A DNA stretch of 64,000 bases, taken from NCBI GenBank assembly GCA_017445585.1, contig JAFSTX010000033.1:1-64000 (forward strand). The letters run 5' to 3'. Shown here in pieces: positions 33,772-43,005 of this stretch. Under the pieces are notes generated by a model. The model searched no databases and was not told where the DNA came from. It saw only the letters and a program-made list of their open reading frames with translations. A program made the position numbers and the translations under genes. Positions within the stretch are counted from its first letter, which is position 1. Each line of letters opens with the position of its first letter. The DNA comes from Lachnospiraceae bacterium. Lineage in GTDB: Bacteria > Bacillota > Clostridia > Lachnospirales > Lachnospiraceae.

Positions 33772-35190
33772 ATGCCCACACTTAGAATACAGCCTCCGAA
33801 CCCCAAACAGCAATCATTCCTCCTTGCTTCCGCCAAATATGTGGGCTTTGGCGGGGCAAGAGGCGGGGGTAAGTCCTGGAGCGTGCGAACCAAGGCCAAG
33901 CTGCTGGCAGTGCAGTATCCCGGGATCAAGATACTGATAGTCAGACGTACGTATCCGGAGCTGACAAGTAACCATATCAGGATACTGCGGACGGAGCTTC
34001 TGGGTATAGCAAAGTACCAGGACCGGGATAAGCTCCTGACATTCAGTAACGGATCGACCATCAGCTTTTCCTATTGCGCCAACGACGGAGACCTTGACCG
34101 GCTGCAGGGGCAGGAATATGACGTGATCTTCCTGGATGAGGCAACGCAGCTATCAGAATACCAGATGAAGGTCATAACGGCCTGTGTGCGCGGCACGAAC
34201 GATTATCCGAAGAGAATTTACTTTACTTGCAACCCCGGAGGGCAGGGGCATCAATACATCAAGCGCATCTTCATAGACCGTAATTACGAGGAAGGCGAAG
34301 ATCCGGATGAATACGAGTTCATACAGTCGCTGGTAACGGACAACGCAGCACTGATGGAAAAAGACCCGGACTACAAGAAGCAGCTTGAAGCCCTGCCACC
34401 GAAACTGAGGGACGCATGGCGGTATGGCCTCTGGGACGTATACGAAGGACAGTTCTTTGAAGAGTTCCAGGACAAGCCGGAGCATTACCAGGATCGCAAA
34501 TGGACGCACGTTATTGATCCGTTTGAGATCCCGCAGGACTGGACGATATACAGATCATTTGACTGGGGCTATAAAAGGCCATTCTCCTGCGGCTGGTGGG
34601 CTGTGGATCATGAGGGAGTCATATACAGGATCCTTGAATTATACGGTTGCACCAGAACGCCTGACGAGGGAGTCAAATGGTTCCCGGGCAAAGTTTTTCA
34701 GGAGATACACAGGATAGAGACTGAGCACAGATGGCTCAAGGGAAAGAACATTATCGGCGTGGCCGACCCGGCAATATGGGATGCAGAGACCGGCGAGAGT
34801 ATAGCAGAGACCGCTGCAAAAAACTATGTGCTGTTCCATAAGGCAGACAACGAAAGGCTTTCAGGGTGGATGCAGGTGCATTACCGCATGGCTTTTGACG
34901 ACAACGGATACCCGATGATGTATGTGTTCTCGAACTGTAAGGCGTTCATCCGGACCATACCGCTGCAGATGTACGACGAACATAAACCGGAGGATATGGA
35001 CTCTACGCTGGAAGATCACGTGGCAGACGAAGTGCGGTACATGTGCATGGACAGGCCGATAAAACCGTCGTTGAAATCAGCCCCGGATCATTACGCGGAA
35101 ACGCCAATGGCACAGTATTTGAATATCCCAAAGGACGATCTCGTGAGCGCGAAGAAGAAATCAAAGACAGAGGTTATACGACATGGATAG
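33772..35190 (+). CDS. terL: Phage terminase large subunit
   Basis: Packaging motor ATPase and nuclease, 472 residues. Walker A GGARGGGKS is at 27-35 and Walker B VIFLDEA at about 119-125. The C-terminal RNase H-like nuclease shows SFDWGYKRPFSCGWW and GVADPAIWD with the metal-binding Asp residues. The start has no clear ribosome site, so it may depend on translation of the gene 5 bp upstream. Its end overlaps the portal start by 8 bp. Confidence 0.92.
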   Translation: MPTLRIQPPNPKQQSFLLASAKYVGFGGARGGGKSWSVRTKAKLLAVQYPGIKILIVRRTYPELTSNHIRILRTELLGIAKYQDRDKLLTFSNGSTISFSYCANDGDLDRLQGQEYDVIFLDEATQLSEYQMKVITACVRGTNDYPKRIYFTCNPGGQGHQYIKRIFIDRNYEEGEDPDEYEFIQSLVTDNAALMEKDPDYKKQLEALPPKLRDAWRYGLWDVYEGQFFEEFQDKPEHYQDRKWTHVIDPFEIPQDWTIYRSFDWGYKRPFSCGWWAVDHEGVIYRILELYGCTRTPDEGVKWFPGKVFQEIHRIETEHRWLKGKNIIGVADPAIWDAETGESIAETAAKNYVLFHKADNERLSGWMQVHYRMAFDDNGYPMMYVFSNCKAFIRTIPLQMYDEHKPEDMDSTLEDHVADEVRYMCMDRPIKPSLKSAPDHYAETPMAQYLNIPKDDLVSAKKKSKTEVIRHG

Positions 35191-37084
35191 ACTCAGGACA
35201 AATGAAGAATACATACCTACTGGGGATACAGACGTTAACAGCGCACCGCAGGACGCTTTTGTCGCTTTGGCTGCGCCTATAGGCAAAGAAGCGGTGCTAA
35301 AGGCGAGTCAAATCCTGCTGAGGTACAAACAGGACAAGGCTAATCTGGATAACCGCATCGTTGAAAATGAGCGGTGGTACCGTCTGAGGCATTGGAGCGT
35401 GATGGAGCAGACCAACAAGGACCAGGTCGAGCCTACGTCTGCATGGCTGTTTAACTCGCTGGCCAATAAGCACGCGGACATGATGGATAATTACCCCTCC
35501 CCCAACGTGCTGCCGCGAGAGGAAGGCGACAAGGCCGAGGCCAAAAAGCTTACATCAATCCTTCCGGTAGTGTTGGAGCAGAACGATTTTGAGGAGGTCT
35601 ACGACCAGGTAGGCTCCTATAAGCTCCGGTCCGGTACCGGTGTCTACGGAATATTCTGGGACTCGGACAAACTAAACGGGCTGGGCGACATATCTATCCG
35701 CAAGGTGGATGTGCTCAATCTGTTCTGGGAGAGCGGCATAACGGACATCCAGGCATCACGTAACGTGTTCCATGTGGAGCTTTGCGACAATGACATCCTG
35801 CTCTCACAGTATCCGCAGACCAAGGACAGGCTGTCCACTCCCACCATACAGACGGTTAGATATTTCTATGATGACAACGTAGACACTACGGAAAAGTCGG
35901 CCGTAATTGACTGGTACTACAAAAAGCGTGTCAACGGACGCACGGTGCTGCACTACTGCAAGTACGTTAATGACGTGGTTTTGTACGCCTCGGAAAACGA
36001 TCCCAAGTATGCCGAAAGAGGCTTTTACGATCATGGGCTGTACCCCTTCGTATTTGACGTGCTGTTCCAGGTAGAGGGTATGCCTGCCGGATTCGGCTAC
36101 GTGGACGTAGCTAAATCAACACAGGAGTACATAGACCGCTGCAACAAGGCAATCATGCAGAATACCCTGGCTAATGCTAAGCCCAGGTATTTCGTGCCTA
36201 ATGATTCCTCGGTCAATGAGGAAGAATTTGCCGATACGACCAAGAGCTTTGTCCATGTGCAGGGTCAGATTGACGACCGGATCAAGCCTATAGATACTGC
36301 GCCACTGCCGGGGATTTTCGTCGAAGTGCTTAACTCCAAAATCGAGGAGCTGAAAGAGACGACCGGAAACAGAGACGTATCTACCGGAGGCACCGCTTCC
36401 GGAGTGACCGCTGCAGCAGCCATAGCAGCCATGCAGGAGGCAGGCAGCAAGCTGTCCAGGGACGCGAATAAATCAGCCTACCGAGCATACAGACGCATTT
36501 GTCTGATGGTTATAGAGCTGATACGTCAGTTCTACGACACGGTCCGGTGCTTCCGGATCATGGGCGACCAGAACGCGGAGGAGTTCGTCATGTACTCCAA
36601 CGCGGGCATTGCTCCGCAGCCGCAGGGTACGGACTTCGGCGTGGATATGGGCATGAGGATCCCGCTGTTTGATATCCAGGTAACTGCGCAGAAGGCTTCT
36701 CCGTACTCGCAGATGGCACAGAACGAGATGGCGATACAGTTCTACCAGATGGGCTTCTTCAATCCTCAGATGGCTGACCAGGCTCTGGCGTGCCTTGAAA
36801 TGATGGATTTCGACCGCAAGAGCAGTGTTATGCAGATCATACAGCGCAACGGGACCATGTATCAGCAGTTAATGATGATGCAGCAGCAGATGATGGCTCT
36901 CGGGCAGATGGTTGACCAGGCACACGGCAACAACGAGATAACGCAGGGGCTTATGGCTCAGTTCGGGATGGCGGCTCCTCCTATGCCACAAGGCGGCGCG
37001 CAGGGGCTTCCTGCAGACACACAGGAGTCGTCCGTAACAAGCAAGGCCAGACAGAGGGCCGCAGATTCCACAGCACCGAGGTAA
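35183..37084 (+). CDS. Phage portal protein
   Basis: 633 residues. It forms the dodecameric ring through which DNA enters and leaves the head. The N-terminal region (NERWYRLRHW...PTSAWLFNSLANKHADMMDNYP) and the central VDVAKSTQEYIDRCNKAIMQN are typical of portals from short-tailed phages. The C-terminus is Gln/Met rich (MYQQLMMMQQQMMALGQ). Its place after terL and before the head genes fits. The start overlaps terL. Confidence 0.85.
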   Translation: MDRLRTNEEYIPTGDTDVNSAPQDAFVALAAPIGKEAVLKASQILLRYKQDKANLDNRIVENERWYRLRHWSVMEQTNKDQVEPTSAWLFNSLANKHADMMDNYPSPNVLPREEGDKAEAKKLTSILPVVLEQNDFEEVYDQVGSYKLRSGTGVYGIFWDSDKLNGLGDISIRKVDVLNLFWESGITDIQASRNVFHVELCDNDILLSQYPQTKDRLSTPTIQTVRYFYDDNVDTTEKSAVIDWYYKKRVNGRTVLHYCKYVNDVVLYASENDPKYAERGFYDHGLYPFVFDVLFQVEGMPAGFGYVDVAKSTQEYIDRCNKAIMQNTLANAKPRYFVPNDSSVNEEEFADTTKSFVHVQGQIDDRIKPIDTAPLPGIFVEVLNSKIEELKETTGNRDVSTGGTASGVTAAAAIAAMQEAGSKLSRDANKSAYRAYRRICLMVIELIRQFYDTVRCFRIMGDQNAEEFVMYSNAGIAPQPQGTDFGVDMGMRIPLFDIQVTAQKASPYSQMAQNEMAIQFYQMGFFNPQMADQALACLEMMDFDRKSSVMQIIQRNGTMYQQLMMMQQQMMALGQMVDQAHGNNEITQGLMAQFGMAAPPMPQGGAQGLPADTQESSVTSKARQRAADSTAPR

Positions 37085-37088
37085 TGAC

Positions 37089-37439
37089 ATGATAGCAGTA
37101 ACCATAGGACAGAACGGTCAAGGCAACAGCTTCATCTTCATGCTGAAAGGGCATGCGCGTAAAGACGTGTGCTGCGCGGCAACATCATACGCATACCTGG
37201 CAGCACAGTGCGTCAAGGATATGTACAACAAGGGCCAGCTCCGCAAGAAGCCGTCAATGCGGCTTAAGGAGGGAGACATCATTATTGTGGCAAAGCCCGC
37301 AAAGCAGGCCATAGCAGATGCGCTGCATCTGTTTCTCATAATCCGTACCGGGATAAGACTCTTAGAGCATAACTACCCGGAGGAAATATTCTTATCTATC
37401 CCGGAGAAATCCGAACATATAGAGGAGTCGTCCACCTGA
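37089..37439 (+). CDS. Phage-encoded Prp-like cysteine protease
   Basis: 116 residues. Resembles the ribosomal-processing cysteine protease Prp (YsxB), which trims the N-terminus of L27 in Firmicutes and, in Staphylococcus phage 80alpha, also phage head proteins. The motif GHARKDVCCAATS holds the candidate catalytic His22 and Cys29; it is about five residues shorter between them than host Prp. It lies between portal and scaffold. The scaffold and the capsid protein share an N-terminal motif (LKI-x-SLYLL), which is a candidate substrate site. The protease role is inference. Confidence 0.72.
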   Translation: MIAVTIGQNGQGNSFIFMLKGHARKDVCCAATSYAYLAAQCVKDMYNKGQLRKKPSMRLKEGDIIIVAKPAKQAIADALHLFLIIRTGIRLLEHNYPEEIFLSIPEKSEHIEESST

Positions 37440-37486
37440 CGGACAGATTACAGAATCGCCCGCTTCAAGGGCAGAAAGGACAGAAT

Positions 37487-38419
37487 ATGTCAGACAAAAC
37501 ATTCCTGAAGATCCGCAGTCTCTATCTGCTGGAGGGCGAAGGCCCCTCTGCAGGAGACGGTGGCACCGGATCAGACGGAGCAACAGGTGTACCCGCTGGC
37601 GTTCCCGGCCAGCAGAAGGGAAGCAAAAACCCTCAGCCGGAGGTGTTGTACGGAGTACAGCCACAGGCAGAGACTCCCGGTGGAGCTTCCAAGGACGGAG
37701 GCGAGGATCGCAACGCAACGTTTGAGAACCTTATTAAGGGAGAATATAAGGATCTCTACGACGCCAAGATTCAGAGTACCATTCAGAAACGCCTCAAATC
37801 GACGCAGGAGACGGTAGACAAGTATAACTCGCTTGCACCTACCCTTGAGTTCCTTGCCAAGAGATATGGCGTGGACCCGACAGATCAGCAGGCTCTGATA
37901 CAGGCCATTGAGGACGATGACTCCTATTACGAGGAGGAGGCCATGGAAAAGGGCATGGACGTAAGCCAGCTCAAGGCCGTCCGCAAGCTGGAGCGCGAGA
38001 ACGAAACGCTCAAACAGCAGATGCAGCAGGCCCAGATCAAGGAAAATGCTGATCAGATCATGTCCGGCTGGATGCAGGAGGCGCAGGCCGTTAAACAGAT
38101 CTATCCTCAGTTTGATCTCCAGACCGAGCTGCAGGATGAGAAGTTCATAGGTCTGTTAAGGTCACACGTGGACGTAAGGACCGCATATGAGGTAGTCCAT
38201 AAGGACGAGATCATAAGCGGAGCAATGCAGTTCGCGGTACAGCAGACCGAGCAGAAGCTCTCCAACAGGATCCGGAGCGGGCAGAGGCCGGCAGAGAATG
38301 GTAATAATTCGCAGTCGTCACCAATCGTTAAGAGCGACGTGTCACAGCTCACCAAGGCAGATCGCGCAAAAGTAGCGCAGATAGTAGCCAATGGAGGGCG
38401 CGTATCATTCAGCAGATAA
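37487..38419 (+). CDS. Phage scaffolding protein
   Basis: 310 residues. Order: N-terminal FLKIRSLYLLEGE motif, a Gly/Gln-rich linker (to about 75), then a long helical region (FENLIKGEYKDLYDAKIQSTIQKRLK, and KLERENETLKQQMQQAQIKENADQI) typical of assembly scaffolds, with a basic C-terminus. It would organise capsid subunits and leave the head. The N-terminal motif is shared with the major capsid protein and may be cleaved by the adjacent Prp-like protease. AAAGGA precedes the ATG. Confidence 0.82.
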   Translation: MSDKTFLKIRSLYLLEGEGPSAGDGGTGSDGATGVPAGVPGQQKGSKNPQPEVLYGVQPQAETPGGASKDGGEDRNATFENLIKGEYKDLYDAKIQSTIQKRLKSTQETVDKYNSLAPTLEFLAKRYGVDPTDQQALIQAIEDDDSYYEEEAMEKGMDVSQLKAVRKLERENETLKQQMQQAQIKENADQIMSGWMQEAQAVKQIYPQFDLQTELQDEKFIGLLRSHVDVRTAYEVVHKDEIISGAMQFAVQQTEQKLSNRIRSGQRPAENGNNSQSSPIVKSDVSQLTKADRAKVAQIVANGGRVSFSR

Positions 38420-38455
38420 TAGATGCGTTCTCCTTGGCAGAAAAGGAGACACATT

Positions 38456-39754
38456 ATGAATGCACTTTTAAAAATCCATAGCCTGTATCTGCTCGATGGA
38501 GAGCAGATCTACCAGCCCCTGAACGTCAACTCCACCCTGTACGAAGGACTGAGTGCCGAGAACAAGACGTTTTATGACATGACCCTCATTGATGAGGCTG
38601 AGCCTAACCTGGTCCATGACCAGTTCGCCCAGAAGCGTCCTATCCCGCGTAACGGCGGCAAGAAGATCGAGTTCAGGAAGTACCTGCCTTACAAGAAGGC
38701 TCTTACGCCTCTTGTTGAGGGCGTGACTCCTATCGGCAATAAGCTGCAGGTGACCACGCTCGAGGCGGAGCTGTCCCAGTATGGCGACTACACCATCCTG
38801 ACTGACGTGCTTGATCTCACGGCTATTGACAACAATATCCTTGAGACCACCAAGATCCACGGCAACCAGGCGGGACGTACGCTCGATACGATCACTCGTA
38901 ACGCGATGCAGTCCGGCGGCAACGTATCCTACGCAAGCAAGTGGAACGGCAGCACTGCTACCGCAGTCACCCAGCGTAAGGATCTGGACAACACCTCTAT
39001 CCTTAAGGTCCTTGACATCAAGAAGGCCGCGACCAAGCTGAAACTGGCCAATGCCCCCTCGTTCTCAGGGTATTACATTGCCATCGTCAACCCGGCTGTA
39101 TCCTTTGATATCATGTCTGATCCTGAATGGGTAGACGCTCACAAGTATGCAGAGCCTGAAAACCTGTATACCGGTGAGATCGGACGTATCGCGGGTGTCA
39201 GATTCATCGAGTCCACCGAGGCGAAGGTGTTCAGAGGCATCGGGCTTACCAAAGGCTCCCGTACCCTTACCGTTAAGACCGCGGTAAGTACGGCAAGCAC
39301 CACTATTCCGGTCAATGAGGTCATTACCGATGATGATGTAACCGCGTTTGCCGCGCGTTCCGCCGCTGACAAGCAGGTATATCTCGGCGGCACTAAGGTC
39401 ACTGTAGCCGCGCTTGTGGCCGGTGCTGCAAACTCCGCGAGCATCACCCTTGCCGAGGCTTCGACCGCTTCCGCAAATGCCGTGATTGCGCCTTATGGCG
39501 GAACCTCCGGCGACCTTGCGGTATTCGGTACCCTGATCTTCGGACGTGACGCATACGGCGTTACCGAGGTCAACGGCGGCGGTCTGCAGACCATCGTCAA
39601 GCAGAAGGGTTCAGGCGGCACTACCGACCCTCTGGATCAGAGATCGTCCGTAGGCTGGAAGGCCATGAAGACCGCAGAGATTCTCGTCCAGGATTATCTC
39701 GTGCGTCTTGAGTCCGTATCTCCGACCTATTCGGAAGATATCGAGGCCAACTAA
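38456..39754 (+). CDS. N4-gp56-type major capsid protein
   Basis: 432 residues. After the N-terminal LLKIHSLYLLDGE motif comes the family segment YDMTLIDEAEPNLVHDQFAQKRPIPRNGGKKIEFRKY and later YTILTDVLDL and TLDTITRNAM, which mark N4-gp56 family capsids. A domain rich in Thr/Ala (about 270-340) may be an insertion or surface domain. AAAGGAG precedes ATG 38456. A terminator-like hairpin follows, so transcription beyond may be reduced. Confidence 0.88.
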   Translation: MNALLKIHSLYLLDGEQIYQPLNVNSTLYEGLSAENKTFYDMTLIDEAEPNLVHDQFAQKRPIPRNGGKKIEFRKYLPYKKALTPLVEGVTPIGNKLQVTTLEAELSQYGDYTILTDVLDLTAIDNNILETTKIHGNQAGRTLDTITRNAMQSGGNVSYASKWNGSTATAVTQRKDLDNTSILKVLDIKKAATKLKLANAPSFSGYYIAIVNPAVSFDIMSDPEWVDAHKYAEPENLYTGEIGRIAGVRFIESTEAKVFRGIGLTKGSRTLTVKTAVSTASTTIPVNEVITDDDVTAFAARSAADKQVYLGGTKVTVAALVAGAANSASITLAEASTASANAVIAPYGGTSGDLAVFGTLIFGRDAYGVTEVNGGGLQTIVKQKGSGGTTDPLDQRSSVGWKAMKTAEILVQDYLVRLESVSPTYSEDIEAN

Positions 39755-39760
39755 TCATGC

Positions 39761-39790
39761 GGGGAGGCGGAGCCTCCGTCTCCCCTTTTT
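39761..39790 (+). terminator. Terminator-like hairpin after the capsid gene
   Basis: GGGGAGGCGGA pairs with TCCGTCTCCCC (one G-U), followed by TTTTT. It would lower expression of downstream genes relative to capsid. Confidence 0.8.
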
Positions 39791-39809
39791 CAAAAAAGGA
39801 GAAAAAGAA

Positions 39810-40034
39810 ATGGCAGCAAGCAAGAAAGAAGCATTGGTTGAGGTTGTTATCCCCAGAACCAGGAAGAACCAGGAAGATACCGTGGTATGGATCAATAACA
39901 CACGTTATCAGATCCAGCCGGGTAAAAGGGTCAAGGTCCCCGAGTCCATTGCCGCGGCTCTTGAGGACCGTGACTACATGGTTGATTACTGCATGGACTT
40001 CGAGGAAGAACTTGCACCTAAGAACTTCGCATAA
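39810..40034 (+). CDS. Small phage protein between capsid and connector genes
   Basis: 74 residues. Charged, beta-rich (VIPRTRKNQEDTVVWINNTRYQIQPGKRVKVPESIAAAL). Similar small proteins follow the capsid gene in many Firmicute phages; function unknown. AAAAAAGGAG precedes ATG 39810. Confidence 0.75.
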   Translation: MAASKKEALVEVVIPRTRKNQEDTVVWINNTRYQIQPGKRVKVPESIAAALEDRDYMVDYCMDFEEELAPKNFA

Positions 40035-40045
40035 GTTTGTAATAT

Positions 40046-40067
40046 GGGGATCGCTCCGGCGGTCCCC
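40046..40067 (+). promoter_or_regulatory. Hairpin just before the connector gene
   Basis: GGGGATCGC and GCGGTCCCC can pair (one U-G). No T-run follows, and the ribosome site CAGGAGG comes directly after. It could affect translation or mark RNA processing. Confidence 0.35.
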
Positions 40068-40080
40068 ACAGGAGGTTATT

Positions 40081-40446
40081 ATGACGATTATTGAAGCCAT
40101 ACACGCCATAGATGAACTTAAACCCAACGAGTATACCCAGGGCCAGAAGACCAGATGGCTGTCACAGCTCGACGGGATGATTAAGCGGGAATTACTGGAT
40201 CAGTATACCGAAAATGTATCTTTTACGCCTTACAGCGAAGATACGGATCCGGAAACCGTATTGCTCGTAGGCGAGCCGTACGAAGAGATCTATCTGACGT
40301 GGCTTGAGTCCAAGATAGACTACCACAATTCAGAGATAAACAAATACAACAACTCCGCCCTGAGATTCAACGATATCTTTGAGGCGTACAAGAAAGACTA
40401 TAACCGCACTCACGTTCATAGGGGTGCCAGGATGATATATTACTAA
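40081..40446 (+). CDS. Phage head-tail connector-like protein
   Basis: 121 residues, acidic and helical (IIEAIHAIDELKPNEYTQGQKTRWLSQLDGMIKRELLDQY...FNDIFEAYKKDYNR). It fits the helical adaptor proteins that attach below the portal by size and location; I cannot confirm the fold. The start has CAGGAGG. The AAGGAG for the next gene follows its stop. Confidence 0.65.
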   Translation: MTIIEAIHAIDELKPNEYTQGQKTRWLSQLDGMIKRELLDQYTENVSFTPYSEDTDPETVLLVGEPYEEIYLTWLESKIDYHNSEINKYNNSALRFNDIFEAYKKDYNRTHVHRGARMIYY

Positions 40447-40455
40447 GGAGTCGCC

Positions 40456-42213
40456 ATGAAGCTGTCACCTCTTCAGGACATAAATATGACGCGTGAGCTG
40501 ACCGATGCTTTCCTGGGCTACAACCATAACCCCAGACAGGAGAATGGGGAGTGGTTCGATATGGACGGCATCACGGGCGACGCATACCCCATAGCCAGGA
40601 CAAGAGAAGCATACACCACCATCCCGCAGGACGGCGGTGTATTCGGTTTGTTTGCCGGTGAAGAACTGGTCAGAGTCATTGATGATACCGTATACTACGG
40701 CAATTCGGAGATATCCGGCACGCTGCCTTCGAGCGAGGAGCAGCAGATAGTTGGCATGGGGGCGTATATATGCCTGTTTCCTGCGAAGGTGTACTTCAAT
40801 TACGCAAATCCCGAGGACCCCGCGTACCGCGTCTTAACTTCGCTCGCTGCGCATCATACTGTTCAGCCCACGGTATCCAATCCAATAAAGTTTACATATG
40901 TCAAGTCCGATATGGAGACTGCGTTTGTACCGGCCTCTGTAAAACCTGACGATCCGGCTGACGGAGATTACTGGATGGACACGGAAAATAAGGTCCTGAA
41001 GCAGTGGTCAAAGACCAGTGCCATGTGGGTATCGGTTCCTTCTTCGTACATTAAGATACACTGCACCGGCATAGGAACCGGTATTAAGGACTATGACGGC
41101 ATTCAGATCAAGGGAATAGACCGGCTGTCCGAGGAGGCCACGCAGCAGAAATTCTGGTACGTGAACAAGGCTGACAATGACAATATCGTTATTACGTATT
41201 TCCTCAGTGATTTAAGTGATATTACCGGGACATCCGATCCGGTAACCATAGACAGGCCCATCCCCGATATGGACTATGTTATCCAGCTGAACAACCGGCT
41301 CTGGGGCTGTTCCTCGGCCCATCATGAAATTTATGCATCGAAGCTGGGCGATCCCAAAAACTGGTACTGCTATCCCGGCATTGCCTCTGACTCCTACGCG
41401 GTGACGGTAGGTACCGAGGGGGAGTTTACCGGCATGGCCGTGTATCTGGGCAAGGTATATGCCTTTAAGGAAAATTACATCCATAAGGTCTACGGTACCA
41501 TGCCGTCGAACTTCCAGACGACCGAGACGGCCTGCAAGGGCATAGCCAAAGGCTCTGCGCGGTCTGCAGTGGTAGTGGATGATTATCTGTACTACCTCTC
41601 CACGGACGGCGTGTGCAGGTTTGACGGCTCCCTTCCTGCGGTCATATCCCAGGATCTGGGCGAGGATAAGCTGAAGGACGGCTGCGCCACTTTTCTGGGC
41701 AAAAAATATTACCTCTTTGCCACAGTCGGGAACGAAGGGCGGCTGTACGTATACAACGCGCGTTACGGCTTCTGGCATATCGAGTCAAAAAAAGCAGAGC
41801 GCACCGTTGCCGTTACCTATAAGGACGAAGTATATACGACCAACACCGGGGATTCGTTTATCGAGAAACTATCCGGAGGGGACTCCGAAGTCAGGTGGTA
41901 TCTCGAGACCGGCAAGATCCTCATGACGCTTCCGTCATCCGCGAGACAGTATTCCCTGCACAACAAATATATCTCGTCCATCATGCTGCGCATGAGAGCA
42001 GCGCTGGGGACGCGGGTACAGATATCCATTTCCTATGACGGAAAAACAGAGGAACCCTATAAGCTGATAACCGGAGACGGCAATCTGAATGTGATAGTAA
42101 TGAAGTTTGCGCCGCACAGGTGCGATTATATACGGCTTATTCTGGAAGGCACAGGGCAGTTTGAACTGTATTCCATGAGCAAAACCATAGAAGTGGGAAG
42201 TGAGGTGCGATAA
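40456..42213 (+). CDS. Phage tail/stabilisation-type structural protein
   Basis: 585 residues, beta-rich, with repeated short sheets and Gly/Tyr/Asp content. The N-terminal NMTRELTDAFLGYNHNPRQENGEWFDM and the mid MAVYLGKVYAFKENYIHKVYGT are typical of the beta-propeller-like proteins of short-tailed phages that stabilise the tail. I call it structural from size, context and composition; no motif proves it. Confidence 0.6.
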   Translation: MKLSPLQDINMTRELTDAFLGYNHNPRQENGEWFDMDGITGDAYPIARTREAYTTIPQDGGVFGLFAGEELVRVIDDTVYYGNSEISGTLPSSEEQQIVGMGAYICLFPAKVYFNYANPEDPAYRVLTSLAAHHTVQPTVSNPIKFTYVKSDMETAFVPASVKPDDPADGDYWMDTENKVLKQWSKTSAMWVSVPSSYIKIHCTGIGTGIKDYDGIQIKGIDRLSEEATQQKFWYVNKADNDNIVITYFLSDLSDITGTSDPVTIDRPIPDMDYVIQLNNRLWGCSSAHHEIYASKLGDPKNWYCYPGIASDSYAVTVGTEGEFTGMAVYLGKVYAFKENYIHKVYGTMPSNFQTTETACKGIAKGSARSAVVVDDYLYYLSTDGVCRFDGSLPAVISQDLGEDKLKDGCATFLGKKYYLFATVGNEGRLYVYNARYGFWHIESKKAERTVAVTYKDEVYTTNTGDSFIEKLSGGDSEVRWYLETGKILMTLPSSARQYSLHNKYISSIMLRMRAALGTRVQISISYDGKTEEPYKLITGDGNLNVIVMKFAPHRCDYIRLILEGTGQFELYSMSKTIEVGSEVR

Positions 42214-42990
42214 ATGGCTATGTTCCAGGAGGCGATTCCGAGCCTGACGATGAGCGGTACTCCCGAGGAGGAGATCATTAAACTGAAAAGGTGTATATAC
42301 AATCTTTGCGAGGAGCTGGATTATACGCTTCGGCCATATGACTCTCAGATCCAGAAGCTCAAAGATACTATCGCGGCACAGCAAAAGATCATTTCTCAAC
42401 TCGAAGACGCAGTGCAGCAAAGAGATGAATATAGCTTTGCAAAGCAGATCGGAACCATATATATGCAAGCGGGCATAGGGGTAAACGGATTACATTGCGA
42501 TGCAGATGATACGTCCGGAGGGGTACATACATTTATCAAAGGCTGCCTCGAATGGGACGGAGAAAGCGGGTACGAAATAGATTTAAGCACAGTAAGATAT
42601 GGGAATTACATTAACAAATTCATTGTGAAGGGCGGCAAATTAACTCTTAATGAGATCCATCCATCCAATCCGGTAAAGGAGCCAACCAATATAGCCAATA
42701 GCATTATGGCATATTCGGGCGGGTATTATGAGTTTGGGGATTTTATCGTAGTTCATTTCGTGTTTGACCTGGGTGGTTCGTTTGCGGCAAATACATCGCA
42801 GATTCTATGCACGTTCCCAGAGGCGGACACATTTTCTACGATGGCCTGCGGATATCAGGGATCGACATCCGTACCGGGCAGGTTAAACGCGAATATCAAG
42901 GCAAACGGCGAGCTTTCGTTCTGGCACGAAAACGCAATCACAGGCGGAACATATGCAGTCAACGGCATTTACCATAAGGCGTATACATAA
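42214..42990 (+). CDS. Phage virion protein with coiled-coil N-terminus
   Basis: 258 residues. A helical start (IIKLKRCIYNLCEELDYTLRPYDSQIQKLKDTIAAQQKIISQLEDAVQQ) is followed by a beta-rich C-terminal domain like receptor-binding or tip proteins (HFVFDLGGSFAANTSQILCTFP and WHENAITGGTYAVNG). It starts on the codon right after the stop of the previous gene. Function is inferred from layout only. Confidence 0.6.
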   Translation: MAMFQEAIPSLTMSGTPEEEIIKLKRCIYNLCEELDYTLRPYDSQIQKLKDTIAAQQKIISQLEDAVQQRDEYSFAKQIGTIYMQAGIGVNGLHCDADDTSGGVHTFIKGCLEWDGESGYEIDLSTVRYGNYINKFIVKGGKLTLNEIHPSNPVKEPTNIANSIMAYSGGYYEFGDFIVVHFVFDLGGSFAANTSQILCTFPEADTFSTMACGYQGSTSVPGRLNANIKANGELSFWHENAITGGTYAVNGIYHKAYT

Positions 42991-43005
42991 AGGGAGGGTA
43001 AAGAC

